From Malachius bipustulatus (lineage: Eukaryota; Arthropoda; Insecta; Coleoptera; Melyridae), in NCBI GenBank assembly GCA_910589415.1, contig OU342639.1, forward strand, positions 9,122,268 to 9,186,267: a stretch of DNA of 64,000 nt. Direction: 5' to 3'. The notes below the pieces were generated by a model. The model had not been told where the DNA came from, searched no databases, and saw only the letters and a list, made by a program, of their open reading frames with translations. Both the position numbers and the translations under genes were made by a program. Position 1 is the first letter of the stretch. The number at the start of each line of letters is the position of its first letter. Below, piece after piece: positions 1 to 11,866 of this stretch.

Positions 1-503
1 TTACCGTTAGTGAGCCTGTAAAATGGGGGCATGTACATTAGGGAAACAGTAGCGACTTTTCCTGTTTTCTCAAAAAATGAATAGACATTTGGTGTAGGTG
101 ACATTTGACGATTGGTGTAGGAGTATAATTGGGTGCCTTTAATTACTATGCAAACTGCAAATGATTTTTAGCGCATGTTCTACTCACATAAGTTTAAACT
201 GAACTTAAGAACTTATTAATTATTACAGTGAATGATTTTAAAACCGGGGACATTTTCAATGGGAGCATTTAATTAGCCTTTAATTGCGCCTGTATCAATT
301 TCTGATTCTGGTGACTGCTCGTCTCACATAACCAGTAAATGCGATTGGAATGCTTTATTCCGGTCCTACTCAGTATGTACGTGACATTAGAAGATTATAG
401 TATAGCAGTTAATCTTAATAATGACTTGTATTGCCTAAAAATATTTTCAGTCATAACAAGTAGGTAGTGTTAATTTCTTGTTAAACCAAAACAGTCACCA
501 ATA
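1..503. other. Intergenic, no gene seen
   Basis: AT-rich sequence with no coding-like frame and no clear repeat structure. Confidence 0.4.
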
Positions 504-695
504 ATATCGGGTAATCCACAAAATTTTTCATCAACTAGTGCCTTGGAAAAAATGGAGCATGTCTGCCAGTCTGTCAGATAAAATGCAAACTATTGGTAGG
601 TGTGCTCAGGTGCAATGAGCTCAGACATGACTGCAATAGCTATCCCTCTCTTCCAAGGCACTAGTTGATGAAAAATTTTGTGGATCACACGATAT
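504..695. repeat. MITE-like inverted repeat, ~47-bp TIRs
   Basis: The arm at about 504-550 is repeated in reverse complement at about 650-695 (shared core ATCCACAAAATTTTTCATCA). It is about 190 bp with no coding capacity. The size and long terminal inverted repeats fit a non-autonomous DNA transposon. Superfamily not identified. Confidence 0.7.
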
Positions 696-838
696 AATTT
701 TTTCTTACAACAAATATCGACAATAAAACCAAGTAAAAGACGTTTTAAATTTCATTCACTGAAAAACTCTCCCCTCGCCTACCTACTCTTAGATAGCAGT
801 ATAATCCACGTTCCTTATAAATGATTTAGGTAGATAGT

Positions 839-969
839 ACGAAGGCGTAGAAGATCCACACCAGTTTTATTTTAAAAAATTCAATTTAAAAAATTTTAAC
901 TCGGAATTCCCAGTTTAGACTCGAAATTTAAAAAAAATAAAACTGGTGTGGCGCTTCTACGTCTTCGTT
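839..969. repeat. Short MITE-like inverted repeat, ~40-bp TIRs
   Basis: Left arm 840-879 and right arm 928-968 are reverse complements (core CACACCAGTTTTATTTT, flanked by GTAGAAG). The interior is only about 50 bp, so a transcript would fold into a hairpin. Confidence 0.7.
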
Positions 970-2201
970 ATGTATCAAATTCATTGGCGAGAACAATTCC
1001 AAGGAATCTGTCTCCTTTATTTGGACGTTCAGACCCTTTCCAGCGGCGTAGGAGCACCGGTAAATTAGATATGCAATGTTTGAAATTATAAATATAAATA
1101 TCAACCTTGGTAGGCATGAAAAATTAAACAAAATTTGTAAGTACAAAAATGTAGGTACCTGTACCGATTTTTGAAATGTTAAAATTAAAAAATCAATCCC
1201 TCCGAAAAAGGACCGCTTTGCTGGATGCGTTCAAACGAAAACTATTGTCCTTTTGCATGTTCTGCTATCGAAACGAGTAAGTTAAGTACTCAGTATACAA
1301 AAAAGAAAAAAAAAAACAGATGTTCGTCCTTATATTTCAATTCTAGTACATTAAGTATGTACCTACATACAAAATGTATATCGCATATTAATTTTGGATA
1401 CAGCTCAATACATTATAGGGAGGAGAATGCGTGACTGAAGAGAAATAAAAAGGGTGGTAGAACAAAAGGGTAGACGTGACCCCTTCAATGAACACAAAAG
1501 GGGAGGCTATAACTGTATCTTCTTAAATAAGCGCAAGTAGGTAGGTATTACCTAGTTTGGATGTGGGAGAATAATACCGAGGGTGGAAATGAAACTGAAA
1601 GTTTCATTAAAATCCGTCTCATTATTAATTTTGAATAAAGAGAAGCGGGGAACGCATGTAACATGTAACATGGCGTTTTCTCATAGAAATTTCGTCAAGT
1701 AAATTTTCAAACGAAGCCGTTTTAAAAAGTACACTTCTCTAATAATTTTTCAGAAGCAAAAAATTCAATTTTTCAAAATTCGCCACAACTAAAAGAAGTC
1801 CCGTTCCATTTCAGATTGACAAAATCATGCTCTACAAGATAGTCAAGGTCTCATCTGGTTATCCCTTCATAAAAAAAAGTATAATTTAAGACCAAAAGCC
1901 ACAAAAATGGATTTAAGCTATTCTGCATCCCAAGGGATAAGCAAGATGGGAAAAAGCTTTAAAACCAAATTAACAGGGTTGGAGGGACATTTTTCGAACT
2001 TGATGTTAACACGTTGAGCACGGGTGCATAGTGAAAAAAATGAAGGTCCACTAGACGGGGGTTCAATTTGGGCTTCTTCAATAAATACATATACAGGGTG
2101 ATTCAGGTTTTATCTTGTTAACTCCAGGGAACGATAGAGAATCGAAAAATAATATGAGTTTGCTTTATGAACTATATTCGGGAAATGCTTCGTTATTAAA
2201 A
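970..2201. other. Intergenic, no gene seen
   Basis: AT-rich, short spurious frames only. One isolated TA-CAGGGTG transposon end is visible at 2092-2100 with no partner found nearby, probably a solo or decayed copy of the family described at 11867. Confidence 0.4.
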
Positions 2202-3250
2202 TACCGGGTGTTAAAATTTTAAGAAAAAAATTCGTATTTTTGAAATATATGAAAATTGGATGATTGAAATAATTTGAAATTTTGAACTAATTGTGTGCTA
2301 ATTAAAGTACATAATTTGATACTTCCGATAAAAAATTCTTCACTCCAGTGGCGGAGATCTGGGCTTGTTCGTACCTTTTTTAATGAATAATTAGCACGCC
2401 ACTGACTTTATTGCAAAGTTGTAATTTTTGTTAGATATGGTAGATAGGTACCTTGTTTTGTTTAGAGTAGAAAAGTCATCTTACGTTTTTGTCGTAGGAC
2501 GCACTGTTTCCGAGATACTTCACAATGTAGTATTAGGAACATTATTTATTCAGTTCAATAATAATTATACAATAACAATAATGACGATGAAGAATATTAT
2601 TAACATTTATATATTGACTCGATCACGGTTATACATCAACTGAGAGCTCTATTCCTAATACCAATGTCTATATGTATATTATAAACACATCGGTACTTCA
2701 CACTATTACACAAGTTGTGCAATCTCTATTAACATTCCTTGAATGTGTCCTTGATCATCATATGGATATTATTCTAGTCTCCTAATACGGTTGCCAACGT
2801 CTCCTAACAGTAGGAACTCGTACGAGGTAAAATAACATAAAAATCAATGCTATTGAGTTTTTCCAGAAATTAATCATTTTTGTGATCGTTTATTGAATCG
2901 GCATTACAAAAAGCTTGCATGAGTGTCAATTGCGTGAATATCTTGAAAACAGTGTGTTCTACAACAAAAACGTAAGATGACTTTCCTCCTCTAAACAAAA
3001 CAAGGTATCTACCTACCATAAATAACCAATTTGCATTAAAGACAGTTGTGTAGACATTATTTAATAAAAGAGGTAACAACACACCCAGATCTCTGCCACT
3101 GGCACTGGAGTAAATAATTTTTCATTGGAAGCATCAAATCATGTACTTCAATTAGTACAACAGTTGTTCAAAATTTCAAATTATTTTAATCAGACAATTT
3201 TTTTATATTTCAAAAATACGATTTTTTTCTTAAAACTTTAACACCCTGTA
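2202..3250. repeat. Foldback element, ~320-bp arms, TA-flanked
   Basis: Left arm 2202-2530 matches the reverse complement of 2935-3250 nearly throughout, with point differences. Both outer ends read as CAGGGTG-type termini (CCGGGTG left, CACCCTG right) flanked by TA. The interior of about 400 bp has no transposase. It fits a non-autonomous member of the CAGGGTG-ended family, older than several others here judging by mismatches. Confidence 0.75.
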
Positions 3251-5118
3251 TTTTATTAACGAGTCTATTCTGTGGCCTCGCCGTCTTTGACATAAAATTC
3301 TGTTCACTAATAAAAGTCGGCGAGGCATCAACATGATGCCACATAATAAGATATAAATTGTTTTATCCGAGAGGTTCTTTTCCTGGAATTCTTCATCGCT
3401 ATCATATTTTGTAAGTTTCTTTACCTACGTACGCACTGTATCTTCCAAACCCTTTTGTTCTGTAAATCGAGTGGTATAATAAAAATTCAAGGACGGGTTG
3501 GCAAAAAAACTGTTCCTATAGACGGCTATTCTACGTTTCCCATGATTACAGCCGAAATCCTTTTCACGCGAGACAGCAGACAGAGACACTAATAATCGAT
3601 GTCTCGCCGGCCCGATGAACAATAATTTAGGGAGGAGGGAGGCGTCGGCATCAACATCAATGTGAATGTGATGCCTTGCCGTGCTCCACGTGTTATTAAA
3701 AACGCAGTTTTTCTATTAACAAGCCAGTGGCCTAGGTAGGAAAAGGATACCTACCTATAAGGAATTGAACTGAAATTTTTACATTAGACAACTATAAATA
3801 CTAATAATAACATTTAACTTTCAAAAATAATTTTTTTTCGAATTTCAAGGTAGGTATACCTAGGTATAAGTGTAAAAAATTGCATTTTTAGAATTGGCTA
3901 GCCAGTGGAGTGCATAGGAAAAGGGGGAAAATTGCTAAATTTCTATATTAATTTTATGACACGTTTTCAAACGAATTGAAATGAAATTTTCAACTATACG
4001 GTAATAGGTATAACCTGAGCATGAGCATGAAAAATTTCACAAAGCAAATTTAAAAAACGGTTTAAAAAATATTCACATTTGGATCAATGCATAAAATTGT
4101 ACAATTTTTTCGATGAATGTGCAAGAAGGTTTTTTAAAACTGCATGGGAATTGCTTGTAGAATAAAAAATGAATGAAAGTGCAGATTTTTGGCGGGTAGG
4201 TAGGTACTCTTATTAGATACTAATATTCACGACTTGCGAATCACAGATGTCAATAATAAGACAAAAACCGTAAAAAAGTCGTTTATCGCCACCAGCGGAG
4301 ATAAAACTTTGTTGGCACACGAAAATCGGTTTTATAAATAATAAGAAAATTTAATAAGCATAACTACGCATGAGTCTTTTAAAATAGAATTTGAAAGTAA
4401 ATAATTACTACCTATACCTTCCTTCGGCGAGGATGTCGGTGTTGAAATTATTATTTATCAGAGAAAATATTATGCAAGATTTTTCTAACGTTTCATTCGG
4501 TTTTTAATATTTTATTTGTGATGTAATTTGAATACAGGATTAGACGAAATTTATTTTTACAGAAGTTTACGAACTTTGCTAAAGCATACATATGAATTTA
4601 GATTTCGTCTAATTTTAGAGGGGCTCATCTATTTTAGTCAAGAATCGTATACAAATTAATCAGTTCAAGAATATTTTCACTTCAGTTTAACTACAATTAT
4701 TGCTTCAAGATACCTATACCTAGGTACCTACCTACCTAATTGAACATTATTTACAAAATTATGAAAACCATTTTTTTTTTTTAATTGTATATCTACAGGA
4801 AACAGGAAATTACATTTCAAAAAGTAATTCAAAAAAGTTTTTTGAAATTACACTTTCTTAAATAATGTCCCTTTGGCTAGAGAACTTTGCCACAAAAAAT
4901 TTAGTAGACTTTAAAGATTACAAGCAAGCCCCTCGTTGCATTTTTTTTTTTTTTGATATTTTAGTAAATTTTTTCACCGGGAAAAAATACAAATAAAAAT
5001 AAATCCAAGACATTGTTACCCGTCGTATCTATAGTTCGTCCCCCGTGTCTACCAGTCAACGAAATGTAAAGGTATGTTTAATTAGGTAGCTATAAATCCT
5101 ATAATAAAACTGGCTCAC
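3251..5118. other. Intergenic or intronic, no gene seen
   Basis: AT-rich with TACCTAC/GTAGGTA tracts and homopolymer runs. A tiny hairpin with ATTAGACGAAAT arms lies at 4542-4613. If the minus-strand gene suggested at 7915-8121 is real, this is intron. Confidence 0.35.
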
Positions 5119-5335
5119 CTGGAATTATGTGTCTTGATAGTCATAAACACCGGCAGGTAGTTGGTCATTAGACTTGCTTCGATCGGTTCATCAATTATTA
5201 TTAAAAAGAAGAAAGATCAAATTATGTTACGGAAAAACGAAAAAAAAAGAAAACAAAAATAAAATCGAAACAACACACCTCCACGATCACACGTGCACGC
5301 TGCAGCGCAAACTAAACGTAACTAAACTACTGAAC
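5119..5335 (-). other. Candidate first exon with splice donor (minus strand)
   Basis: The minus strand reads CCAG|GTGAGC at 5119/5118, a near-consensus splice donor. It is preceded by a CpG-containing stretch unlike its AT-rich surroundings. A TCAGTA initiator-like motif lies near 5330. A short frame beginning MTNYLPVFMTIKTHNS runs open into the donor and would leave two bases of a codon. This looks like a promoter-proximal exon of a gene continuing left. That is inference: no protein family is recognised, and its phase does not match exon 7915-8121, so it may be non-coding or belong to another gene. Confidence 0.35.
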
Positions 5336-6058
5336 TAAACTAAATTGTTCTTCGCTCGCGAGGTATCCTATCAACATAGCGCCGTTGGCATCGCGGTCGA
5401 TACCAGTTTAGCATCGGCTTACAGTGCTGCCAAGACCGACAGAAAGTTTCACCAAATAGGTACTCCTTATTACTATGCTATTTACAATCATGTAATAAAA
5501 AAGGGGGTAATAACATCTGTTGCCTTGATGCACAACATAAATAAAATAAGTCTTTGATTAAAACTTCAAACTGAGAATTTAAGAAATTATAACCAGCAAA
5601 AAGGCTAAACTACAAAAAACGAGAAAGGAAGTTACAGAAACGTTAAGGCACGTATCCACTAGTAGAGTCCCTAGATAAGGTACTCTAGTATCCACCAAAG
5701 CACGATTTTACAGAAGTCCTGACCTGCTATCGTTTTTTTACACTTCAAAATGTAAATTTACAGTTTGTAATAATAATACGCTTATTACTACAGGGTGTCC
5801 CAACTAAAATTTACACCCCTAAAATCTTCGATTCCCTCCAAGTTTGAAAAAATAAAGAAAAAAGCAGCATTAAAATGAAGCGTCACTGGGCCCCTCTTGT
5901 TACTAAAATTTTTTGAAGGGGTGGCTCTGGGCGCTACAGGGTGCAAACATAATTTTAAACCTACAATAAAATTTGGTCCTCCTTAGGTTAAAACTGAACC
6001 TATTCAGCTTTTTTCCCAAACTTGGACAAAATCCGAGATTTGTGGTTTTAATGGTTTT
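5336..6058. other. Intergenic with a solo CAGGGTG end
   Basis: No gene recognised. CpG-rich to about 5450, then AT-rich. A TACAGGGTGTCCCAA end at 5789-5803 is followed by repeat-like sequence. A second copy of its inner part, without the CAGGGTG, lies in the same orientation near 6372. Confidence 0.35.
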
Positions 6059-6345
6059 TCCAAAGGAGAGACACATTAACCTGGCAACGACCTGACAGAC
6101 TTACTTACAGTTTGAACTGTAAATTTATATATCAAACTGCAAAAATTAAACTTTAAATTGAAAATTTAGAGTTCACTTCTTGTCCGGACAGGTGGTCACG
6201 TTCTGCCCTGCTCAGACCAGGCCTTGAAATGTTACTTAATTTACAGTTTAAACCGAAGTTTAGCTAAATATACCTCGACTGACCAGAATCTGATCACCTG
6301 TCCAGTCAGGTCATTGCCAGGTTAAATATCTCTCCTTTGGAGAAA
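6059..6345. repeat. MITE-like inverted repeat
   Basis: The arm 6059-6098 (core GGAGAGACACATTAACCTGG) is repeated with a few changes in reverse complement at 6305-6345. Inner segments around 6105-6250 also pair in part. No coding capacity. Confidence 0.6.
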
Positions 6346-6469
6346 TATAATAGGAGTACAGTTCCTATGTCCAAACTAAAATTTACAAACCATAGTTATA
6401 GTTTGTAAAAAAAAATGCAAAAACAAGTCGGTTTTAACCTAAAGGTAAACCAAATTTGGTAATTATACG

Positions 6470-6649
6470 TTGTCCCAGAATAAAGGAACAAACTTCTAAA
6501 ATAGAATATTTACTTGATTTTATGACAAAAAGTCTCAATGAACCTACCCTATAAATTGAGTATTAACGAAGTTACAGTATTAACGGTGTTCAATGTTTCA
6601 AGAAAAAATTACATTACACTAGAAATTTGTCCCCTTTATTCTGGGACAA
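6470..6649. repeat. MITE, ~31-bp TIRs beginning TTGTCCCAGAATAAAG
   Basis: Terminal arms at 6470-6500 and 6620-6649 are reverse complements with few differences. It is 180 bp long and non-coding, and belongs to a different family from the CAGGGTG elements. Confidence 0.75.
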
Positions 6650-7914
6650 CTGTAGGTATAGATGACGGGCCACTCTCGCTTCATTGCAATTTTTAGATTG
6701 TTACATTTAATTTTCCTAATTTGTAGTTAATTTTTTTGTGGAAATGACCTTTGGTGGTGCTGGGAAGGTAAAACTCAAACAGGAGAACGATTTCTTAGTA
6801 TCGCCGGTCCTATAATTGAGGCCAGTCCCAAACTAATGGGCCATTCGAGAAGGGCAATGGATCTTTTAATCAAGAGCACCTTTTTTATGTACTTCATAAG
6901 TTTCATAACGCCAATTTTCCCAGCCTTATCTGCTTATCTTAATGATAAGATGTGTACAAAAAATTCAGTTTTATATCTCAAATGGTTCCAGAGATATCGT
7001 CAAAAAACTGATTTTTTTTGACACCCTGTATCTCGAAAACGGAAAATGAAAAATTGAAATTAAAGGTGGCTATTCAAGTGCATGAAGTTAGCACCGTCAT
7101 TCTGGATTTTCAATTAAAAAAGGATGTGCTGCGCTGCGATTTCCCGAGATGTGCTATCATGTGCCGCGCTTGAAAAAATTGTTTTCTTAGGGTAACACTT
7201 TTTACGAAATTAACACCGCCTTTTTTCATTTCTTAGATACGTAAAGTAGGCCTTAATGTGCTATTGTGTGCTGCCATGTGCCGTTGCTGTTGTGCTACCA
7301 TGTGTCGTAGAGAGAAAACATTTTCCGGTAAATTTATGATTTTTATAGACAAAAATATGATTTTTTACAGTAAATTAGTCCCCGCAAGTTGTGTTGTGAA
7401 AAAAAAAGAACGAAAAATCTTATTTTTCTTCATAAAATTGACAAATTCGCCATTCTTTTTTTTCTATGAGACATGGCAGCTTAACTGAAGCAAAATATAC
7501 AGCGTTCACAACATAAACTATCAAAAATTAATGAAAATGAGAAATTATTAAAAAAAAGCCTGAGCCTGTTTAAAATCACCATTTAAAAAAAATTCGTGTA
7601 ACGAATTAGAGGAAATTGTTTCTTTTTTTAGAAGACCAAAAAGTTTCTCAGCAAAACATAAAATTCACATTCTACCAGCGGCGATATCACAAAAAAGGTT
7701 CAGGGGGAGAATGGGGGAAATTCCGGGAAAAAATCGCTCTGTAAATTCTCAAAACCATTAGTCATTTCCAAAGATGTAAGTCCTACAACTCAAACTGTAT
7801 TCCAAATTTGAGCTAAAAATCTCAAAAACTACGGGCTCAAAAAAAAAAACTAAATTTTTATTTGAGTGAAATATTATATATTATATATTATAAGTGAATA
7901 AGTGAAAGAATTAC
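6650..7914. other. Non-coding, repeat-derived
   Basis: No gene recognised. A single CACCCTG end lies at 7021-7027. The remainder is AT-rich with poly-A/T runs. Confidence 0.35.
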
Positions 7915-8121
7915 CTCCTTTCGAATGTACCTGGTATTTAGGAACACCTGTATTGGGTAGTTTACTCGCGACCCTACCGGCATTTGGTTGGATAGTTTTC
8001 TGACTAGGCAACAGTGCCACAGCGTTTGTCAATGCGCCTGCGGTGCGATTAAGGTTCCCTTTCCCTTTCATATTTCGATTTATTAGATACGAGAAGCTCT
8101 GGCTGGACTGGAAGGGACAGA
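7915..8121 (-). CDS. Probable internal exon of an unidentified minus-strand gene
   Basis: On the minus strand an open frame of 69 codons is bounded by an acceptor (TTTGCATTCAG| at 8122) and a donor (GGAG|GTAATT at 7915/7914). Its base composition is distinctly less AT-rich than the flanks. The encoded peptide is basic and low in hydrophobics, running through NMKGKGNLNRTAGALTNA and then PNTGVPKYQVHSKG. At 207 nt, with two leading bases and one trailing base of split codons, it is symmetric and could be skipped without a frameshift. I do not recognise the family. It lies between candidate first exons at 17923 and 5119 on the same strand, so all may belong to one gene running off the left edge. 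An internal ATG could also serve as the start if upstream exons are non-coding. Confidence 0.45.
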
Positions 8122-8328
8122 CTGAATGCAAAAAATCAAATAATTTAATCGAAGGGTCTGTTTATATTTTATAATATACAGGGTGATAATAACTCTTTCA
8201 CTCCAAATACAGGGTGTTTTATACAAGGTGTTTCTAAACTAAATAGAGTACCACTATAAGTTGGAGGACGTGTAGATGTAGATAGATGAAGCTAAAAGAT
8301 TCGAGAAAATTTCAATAATTTTTTTTTA

Positions 8329-8420
8329 GAAAATGTTTTTTAACCGAGATACAGGGTGTTTAAATGTCATTTACAAAGCAAGTTTTTCAAAACCCTGTAT
8401 CTCGTTCAAAAAACATTTTC
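8329..8420. repeat. Hairpin around a CAGGGT core
   Basis: 8329-8357 and 8391-8420 are reverse complements (GAAAATGTTTTTT...GAGATACAGGGT). It sits beside two other CAGGGTG ends (8179-8185 and 8209-8215), so this is a pile-up of decayed ends of the same family. Confidence 0.55.
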
Positions 8421-8769
8421 GGAAAAAAATTCCCTTGAACTTCCTTCATATTTTGGTTTTATCTGCAAGCACTTCAATTTATAGTACCCACTTATCTTAG
8501 ACTGTTAGATAAAAATAATATAAATACAAAAAATTTAAGAACTGGCTATACGAAAAAACAACAACCTGGATCAAGTACTACATGATTAATTTTTTTTCCA
8601 CAAAACCTCTATTATAGAGAAATTGAAAATGTTGAACATTAACAACATACCTAAATCTGAAAGAAATTAGAAGTCTAGCAACCGTGCAAGCTCACCTTAG
8701 CATATAATTTTTTTTAAATTTTTTTTTAAATTTTTATAAAAACATTTTTGAAAAGCCGTTTACCTTTCT

Positions 8770-9190
8770 GAGGACGGCTATAAATTGCTAACGAAAACCT
8801 CCCAGACCTTAAACAGATGGTACTCTCCATATAAGGGAGTGAAATTTTCATGTGAGTAAGTACCTATAAGATATCCACAAGGAGTGGTCTGGGATTGCAT
8901 TTGAGCGAAATCGGTCGAATAATTTCAAAATGGCAGCCATTTGAATTTTCGAAAAATTGCTATTTTTTGAACCCCTGCATTAGCGAGACGGAAAAAAACC
9001 AATCTAAGAAAAAGGAAAAATTTGAATCCGATGGTTAAAATTTGGCAGCCGTTCAAACTCACCTTAGAATGCAAAATATTAAAATGCCTTTATTTCCGTG
9101 GAAATAAAAAAATAATAAAACGATATGCAATCTGAACTGGTTCACATGTTCAATGCAGGGTTGCCACTGTTTTTCTGGCAAAAATTTACG
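8770..9190 (+). repeat. Dispersed repeat, copy 1 (second copy at 41767-42190)
   Basis: About 400 bp align in the same orientation with 41767-42190, including GGTACTCTCCAT, GATATCCACAAG, CATTTGAATTTTCGAAAAA and CACATGTTCAATGCAG. The two differ by scattered substitutions and small indels. No coding frame survives in both, so it is an unclassified interspersed repeat. Confidence 0.7.
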
Positions 9191-9491
9191 TCTTGCTCGT
9201 TCAAATAATGCATGCAGTTTAATTACAAAATAGGGGCAATTTGAAATTTTATTAATAAATATTTGCCTAGTTTCCATAAGAGCGAATTTTTATAAAGTTC
9301 GAACGGCATTCGTTTGTCCAACCAAAATTTCCGTTCGTCTTCCTCTCAGAGAAAAGTTAATTAGCAAATTTTAAAAATTGACAGTAGCACCAAATGCGAA
9401 TTTTTATAAAATTCAAACTGCATTCTTTTTTGTTAATCGCTCTTCCTTTCACATTCCATTTCATATAGTGACATAAGTATATATCACTATA

Positions 9492-10259
9492 CAGGGTGTC
9501 AATTCCAAATTCTCCCTTGAAAATTTTTTAATGTAATTTATGTTATATTGACGTAAAAATATTTTATACAGGGTGTTCCCTGACTCAGTAACGACGACAT
9601 TGTCTATTTTTTTTAATGGGACACCTGTATATTATTACATTTTCACATTGTCTGAGAAAATCCAGTAGAAATGGTTTTTACAGTTGCAGCTTACATTGAA
9701 TAGGTTATGAGTTATAAACAAATGAAAATAGCAATTTTCCATTTGTGACACGGCTCTAAATATCGAAAAACGGCTTACATGTCCTTATATTAACCTTTCA
9801 ATCGGTATCCTATTGTGCGGATGAAATTTTTATACAGGGTGATCAAAAGTCTGACAATTTTTGTCACCCTGTATGAAAATTTCATCCACACAATAGGATA
9901 CCGATTGAAAAGTTAAGATAGGGACATGTAAGCCGTTTTAAAAAAAAAGCTGCTTTGAAAATGAAAAACTGCGATTTGCAATTGTTTATAACGCGTAAGC
10001 TGCTCAATTTAAACTGCAACTGTAAAAACATCTTTCATTGGATTTTCTCAGACAATCTGAAAGTTTAATAATATACAAGGTGTCCCATTTAAAAAAATAG
10101 ACAAAGTCGTCGTTACTGAGTCAAGGAACACCCTGTATAATTTTTTTACGTCAATAGAACATAAATAACATTAAAAAATTGACATGTTTCGCGATTTCTT
10201 TGAAAAAAAAATTTTCAAGGAAGAATTCGGGGGTGGCAAGTTTTCAAATTGACACCCTG
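9492..10259. repeat. Near-complete palindrome with nested CAGGGTG ends, TA-flanked
   Basis: The whole 768 bp folds on itself around 9835-9872 with almost no spacer. CAGGGTG ends flanked by TA occur at the outside (9492 and 10259), again about 80 bp in (9570 and 10135), and at the centre (9835 and 9870). The arms carry many single-base differences and some indels. It appears to be a non-autonomous member of the CAGGGTG family that has swallowed, or been built from, shorter members. Confidence 0.8.
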
Positions 10260-10261
10260 TA

Positions 10262-11501
10262 TATCATAAGCGATAATTGATATAAGAAAAAGAGGAATAA
10301 TGAATGGAATAGTCATGTTTATGATACCTAATAAGCATATTTATTGACAGTACGTAATTGTAATTTCAGGTTGTTTATAAAAATAATTGTTTTTTTTATA
10401 AAGTCTTGGTAACTTTCTATTGTAGAGTGGACAAATAAAAATATCGAGTGGACAAACGAACCCAATATGAAAACAACTGGCAAATACAAAAATTCATGAA
10501 GGGTAGGTGCTATTGTATTTTTTTTTTAATTTTGATTTTACCTTTTTTGGAAAGTGGAGAAAAAAATTCTGGTTGGACAAACGAATGTTGCACTCTATAA
10601 AGTTTTGCACTTAGGGGTGCCCAACTTCACTGAGCTTTAGGGCTTCAATTATCTCAACGCAATAGAGGTATGTAGTTCTTTGATTTTTGATAGAATTAGA
10701 CAAAATTTGAAGTTTTGGAAATACCAATTATTATAATATTATTATAATAAATACCTAGATTTCCACTCTAATCCATAGTAAGTAGAGAGAAGTACATAAT
10801 AATAACAGAAAATTTAAATTTCGCAGTTTGCAAATATACCTACCTACAAAACAGAAAACGTTTCAAGGAAGCAGACATCAGAATACCAGGAAGCCCCATT
10901 TATTGGATAATAAGATCAAACAATTTTTTCTGGGTTGTTGGTCGTGAACTGCATCTCTAGATCTAAAATAATTTCTACAGAAATTTAAAAAAACGGCAGC
11001 TGGTGAAACTTTATTCAGGACGTCATCGAGTAAAAATTCCGGCTAAAAAAAAGTTCTTCCTGATGGTAAATCGCAAGATAAATAAATCAAAAAAAAAATC
11101 AAGGAGTAAAGTTTTCAAGTCTGAAAGTCTCTAGTTCTAGGATTGTGTTCTTATAATGCTTGGCCCTACTTTATTGGTACCTGTAGAATTAATGCGACCT
11201 TCCTTATGCGTGTAAAAATGACTAATAGGTACCATTACGTTTTGTTTGCTTCAAGATTGAATCTACATGCATAATGAGAAAAAAACAAGCTCACAGCTCG
11301 CCAGCCAAGTAGTGCGCATGGTTCTGAATGGATAATTTTTGAAGTTGTGGCCACAATCCCTCCACAACTGATTGAAAACCATGCATGGGAATAAATAAAA
11401 AGACAGATTCGAGTAAGTATGTTTTGAAGAAAGGAAACAACTTTCGTATTCAAAAATATAAAACCGTCTATACGAGTTATCAGTTAATTATTAACTATTT
11501 T
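10262..11501. other. Intergenic, no gene seen
   Basis: AT-rich sequence with homopolymer runs. Only short chance frames on either strand. Confidence 0.4.
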
Positions 11502-11866
11502 GAACGTACATAAAGTTAACACTACCACTTTCGATTTTTTTACACTGAACACTTGTATTAATTGTCGCTTTTTTTGTCGTGAAAAGAAGAAAATTGCTCA
11601 CTTTTTAAACTCAAAAATAATTGCTGGTAAAGGTTATATTGACGGTTCTACTAACATTACACGATGAATAAATATACCTAGTAAGTCAAGTAAATACGAA
11701 ATAGTCAAACAAATGTAGTTTTTTTGACGTGAAAACAAAAAATTTGTCGCGTTTTTACGCGTTTTTTTTACTAAAAAAATAACTACTGAGAAATGTTAAC
11801 TGAACTGTTGCGTAGTATTCCAAAATGAAAAAACTAGCAAAATGTATTTTGAAATAGTTCGTTATA

